Assembly: GCA_005239595.1 (NCBI GenBank)
Contig: SBBT01000107.1
Coordinates: 1-7,239, forward strand
Origin: Candidatus Troglogloeales bacterium
Lineage (GTDB): Bacteria; Nitrospirota; Nitrospiria; SBBL01; SBBT01
Length of the DNA stretch: 7,239 nucleotides
Direction: 5' to 3'
Shown in pieces: positions 5,566-7,239 of the stretch (position 1 is its first letter; each line of letters opens with the position of its first letter). Made by a program: the position numbers and the translations under genes. Below the pieces are notes generated by a model that did no database searches, was not told the DNA's origin, and saw only the letters and a list, made by a program, of their open reading frames with translations.

Positions 5566-6987
5566 TTATTTACCAATGCAGAATTGGTCGAAGATGCGAT
5601 TAAGAACCTCTTCGGTGGTCGTCTCTCCCACCATCTCTCCCAGGGCATCAAGAGCAGATCGGATTTCGAAGGCAATGAACTCAAGAGAGGCCCCCTCTTC
5701 CAGGCCATTCAGGGCATTCAAAAGGTCCTCCTTGATCCGTGTTAGTGCAGTTTTGTGACGGATATTGGCCACGATCAGATATTCCGGAGAGACTCTTATG
5801 TCCCGATGGACCAGGGAGGAATAGATGGCCTTTTTCAGGTCTTTGATCCCCTCATTCTTAAGGGCTGAAATCGAGACCATGGGGTCATCCGGAAATCGCT
5901 TCTTAATCGCTTCTAAAGAAATCTTCGGAGGAAGGTCCTTTTTATTCACGATCACCATCTTCTTCTTCTCTTTGATCTCAAGAATGATCTCAAGATCATC
6001 CTCATCGAGGCCCCTGCTTCCATCAAGGATCAGAAGGATGAGGTCAGCGTCCGCCACCCGTTCCTTCGCCCTCCTCACCCCTTCCTGCTCAATGAAATCT
6101 TTAGCCTTTCTCAATCCAGCTGTATCCATCAGGCGGACAGGAATGCCATGAATATTTAAAACCTCTTCAATCACGTCCCTTGTTGTACCGGGAATGGGCG
6201 TCACGATCGCCCTCTCCTGCTTCAATAAGACATTGAGGAGGCTTGACTTTCCCACATTTGTCTTCCCGGTAATGGCACAGGAGATTCCCTCCCGAAATAC
6301 CCTTCCCTCTTCATAGGTGGAAACCCATTCCCCTAATTTTTGAACACTATTGAGGAGATCCTGTCTCATTTCAGTCTGAGGAATAGCCCCAATCTCCTCT
6401 TCCGGAAAGTCGATATGGGCTTCGATCAGAGAGAGATGCTCGATCAGCCTTCCCTTGAGGGAGGCCATCTCCTTGAATAGCGAACCCTTCAACTGTTGGT
6501 TCGCAATATCGATCCCCTCCATGGTCCTGGCTTTGATCAGGTCGATGACAGCCTCTGCCTGGGTTAGATCGATCCGGCCGTTGAGAAATGCCCTCTTTGT
6601 GAACTCGCCTGGATGAGCCATCCTTGCCCCCTGCGCCAGCACCAGTTCTAATATCTTCTGGAGAACAAGGTATCCTCCATGACAATGAATCTCTACGATA
6701 TCTTCCCTGGTATAGGTCTTTGGAGCTCTCATCAGGACGAGGAGAACCTCGTCAACAGGATGGCCATTCCTGGGATCGATGATTTCCCCGTAATGGAAGT
6801 GATGGGAAATAAAAGGGGATTGGTCTCTTTTCGCCTTAAACAGCCCTCTGGCTATGGGCTCGGCCATTGGGCCGCTCATACGGACGATGCCGATGCCACT
6901 CTCCCCTAAAGGGGTCGAAATGGCTGCAATCGTCTCTTCTTCTTCGGGTAAAATATTTTTGGAAGAATTTTGGGTAATCTGGTTCAA
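5566..6987 (-). CDS. mnmE: tRNA uridine-5-carboxymethylaminomethyl(34) synthesis GTPase MnmE
   Basis: A 473-residue MnmE (TrmE), of normal length. With MnmG it installs the (carboxymethyl)aminomethyl group at C5 of wobble uridine 34 in several tRNAs, in the cytoplasm. Residues ~17-130 form the folate-binding N-terminal domain (TIAAISTPLGESGIGIVRMSG...HCHGG), followed by a helical domain in which the Ras-like GTPase domain is embedded: G1 GKTNVGKS (241-248), G2 TTRD (268-271), G3 DTAG (288-291), G4 NKKD (348-351), G5 SAL (374-376). The C-terminus is the conserved FCIGK with Cys470. G1 has Thr where most MnmE proteins have Pro. The start is a TTG overlapping the jag stop (TTGA, 6984-6987), so the two genes are translationally coupled; no alternative start precedes the conserved N-terminal domain. 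MnmG, its partner and usual next gene, is not present in the window; mobile DNA lies there instead. Confidence 0.96.
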   Translation of the reverse strand: MNQITQNSSKNILPEEEETIAAISTPLGESGIGIVRMSGPMAEPIARGLFKAKRDQSPFISHHFHYGEIIDPRNGHPVDEVLLVLMRAPKTYTREDIVEIHCHGGYLVLQKILELVLAQGARMAHPGEFTKRAFLNGRIDLTQAEAVIDLIKARTMEGIDIANQQLKGSLFKEMASLKGRLIEHLSLIEAHIDFPEEEIGAIPQTEMRQDLLNSVQKLGEWVSTYEEGRVFREGISCAITGKTNVGKSSLLNVLLKQERAIVTPIPGTTRDVIEEVLNIHGIPVRLMDTAGLRKAKDFIEQEGVRRAKERVADADLILLILDGSRGLDEDDLEIILEIKEKKKMVIVNKKDLPPKISLEAIKKRFPDDPMVSISALKNEGIKDLKKAIYSSLVHRDIRVSPEYLIVANIRHKTALTRIKEDLLNALNGLEEGASLEFIAFEIRSALDALGEMVGETTTEEVLNRIFDQFCIGK

Positions 6988-7239
6988 AGGGTCTGACTCT
7001 TGGGAATGATCCTGATTCTTTTCATCTCCCCATCCCCAAGGCTTTCCGTTTCCAGGGCGGGGTCTTCCTTTAGAGCCAAGTGAATGATTCTACGGTCATG
7101 GGAATTGAATGGGCCGATCGTAAGAGGTTTTCCAGCCCTTTTTACCCTCTCTCCAAGGCGGGTGGCCATCTTCGTCAATGAATCGGACCTTTTCGCTTTA
7201 TAGCCGTTCACATCGATATAGACCTTTACCCCTTCCTTC
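6984..7239 (-). CDS. jag: Jag/KhpB RNA-binding protein, C-terminal part (runs off the window)
   Basis: The frame continues to the window edge, so only the last ~85 residues of a larger protein are seen. They contain the end of a KH domain (KVYIDVNGYKAKRSDSLTKM) and the R3H domain (GPFNSHDRRIIHLALKED, with the R-x3-H-type core), ending in the SLGDGEMKRIRIIPK motif usual for Jag proteins. Jag/KhpB binds RNA and has been linked with cell division and envelope control in Gram-positive bacteria; it commonly lies between yidC and mnmE. The GTG at 7211 within the frame is internal, because the conserved KH sequence extends upstream of it. Its TGA stop overlaps the mnmE start. Confidence 0.92.
   Translation of the reverse strand, partial: KEGVKVYIDVNGYKAKRSDSLTKMATRLGERVKRAGKPLTIGPFNSHDRRIIHLALKEDPALETESLGDGEMKRIRIIPKSQTL

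Noticed and set aside
5524..5758. Plus-strand small frames starting in or near parS
   Set aside because: They run antisense through the conserved C-terminus of mnmE and cross the parS site.
1..7239. CRISPR array, tRNA or rRNA genes
   Set aside because: No regularly spaced repeats and no cloverleaf or rRNA-like sequence were seen on either strand.

Overview
The window holds the inward-facing end of a conserved, origin-proximal bacterial gene block (right, minus strand) abutting a pile-up of mobile DNA (left, plus strand). The right part (5566-7239) encodes the C-terminal KH-R3H part of a Jag/KhpB RNA-binding protein and a complete tRNA-modification GTPase MnmE, overlapping as in an operon. 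In most bacteria this order (yidC-jag-mnmE-mnmG-rsmG-parA-parB) lies close to oriC. A perfect 16-bp parS centromere site (TGTTTCACGTGAAACA) starts directly at the mnmE stop codon, which agrees with an oriC-proximal location. The host cannot be named securely. Moderate GC, the protein style and the accompanying mobile genes fit a Desulfobacterota-type (former Deltaproteobacteria) or related environmental bacterium; this is inference.

Where mnmG would be expected there is mobile DNA transcribed toward mnmE. Positions 318-3345 look like a Mu/Tn7-superfamily (TniA/TniB-type) transposition module: a DUF6431-like zinc-ribbon protein with an odd 5' end, a DDE transposase with a classical D-D-35-E triad, a TniB/ExeA-like AAA+ ATPase translationally coupled to it, and a small acidic 62-residue protein, closed by a strong intrinsic terminator. 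No TniQ, resolvase or cargo gene is visible.

Positions 3553-5300 carry two overlapping tyrosine recombinase genes. The first has an intact catalytic domain but no N-terminal core-binding domain, and its reading frame opens exactly where the transposition module stops. This suggests that the module inserted into, and cut off, a multi-recombinase element (possibly a recombinase-in-trio, RIT-like, element). The second recombinase is full length. It is followed by a gene-free stretch with direct repeats, a perfect 20-bp palindrome (candidate recombinase binding array) and a short REP-like sequence, and then parS.

The most interesting points are the position of the mobile pile-up flush against a parS centromere and the 3' end of mnmE, the nested insertion, the palindromic recombinase-site array, the DUF6431 frame that continues upstream without a start codon, and the uncharacterised DUF6431 and 62-residue partners of the TniAB pair. 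The first ~220 bases have no convincing gene; the first ~30 bases resemble, on the minus strand, a conserved stem of group II introns.
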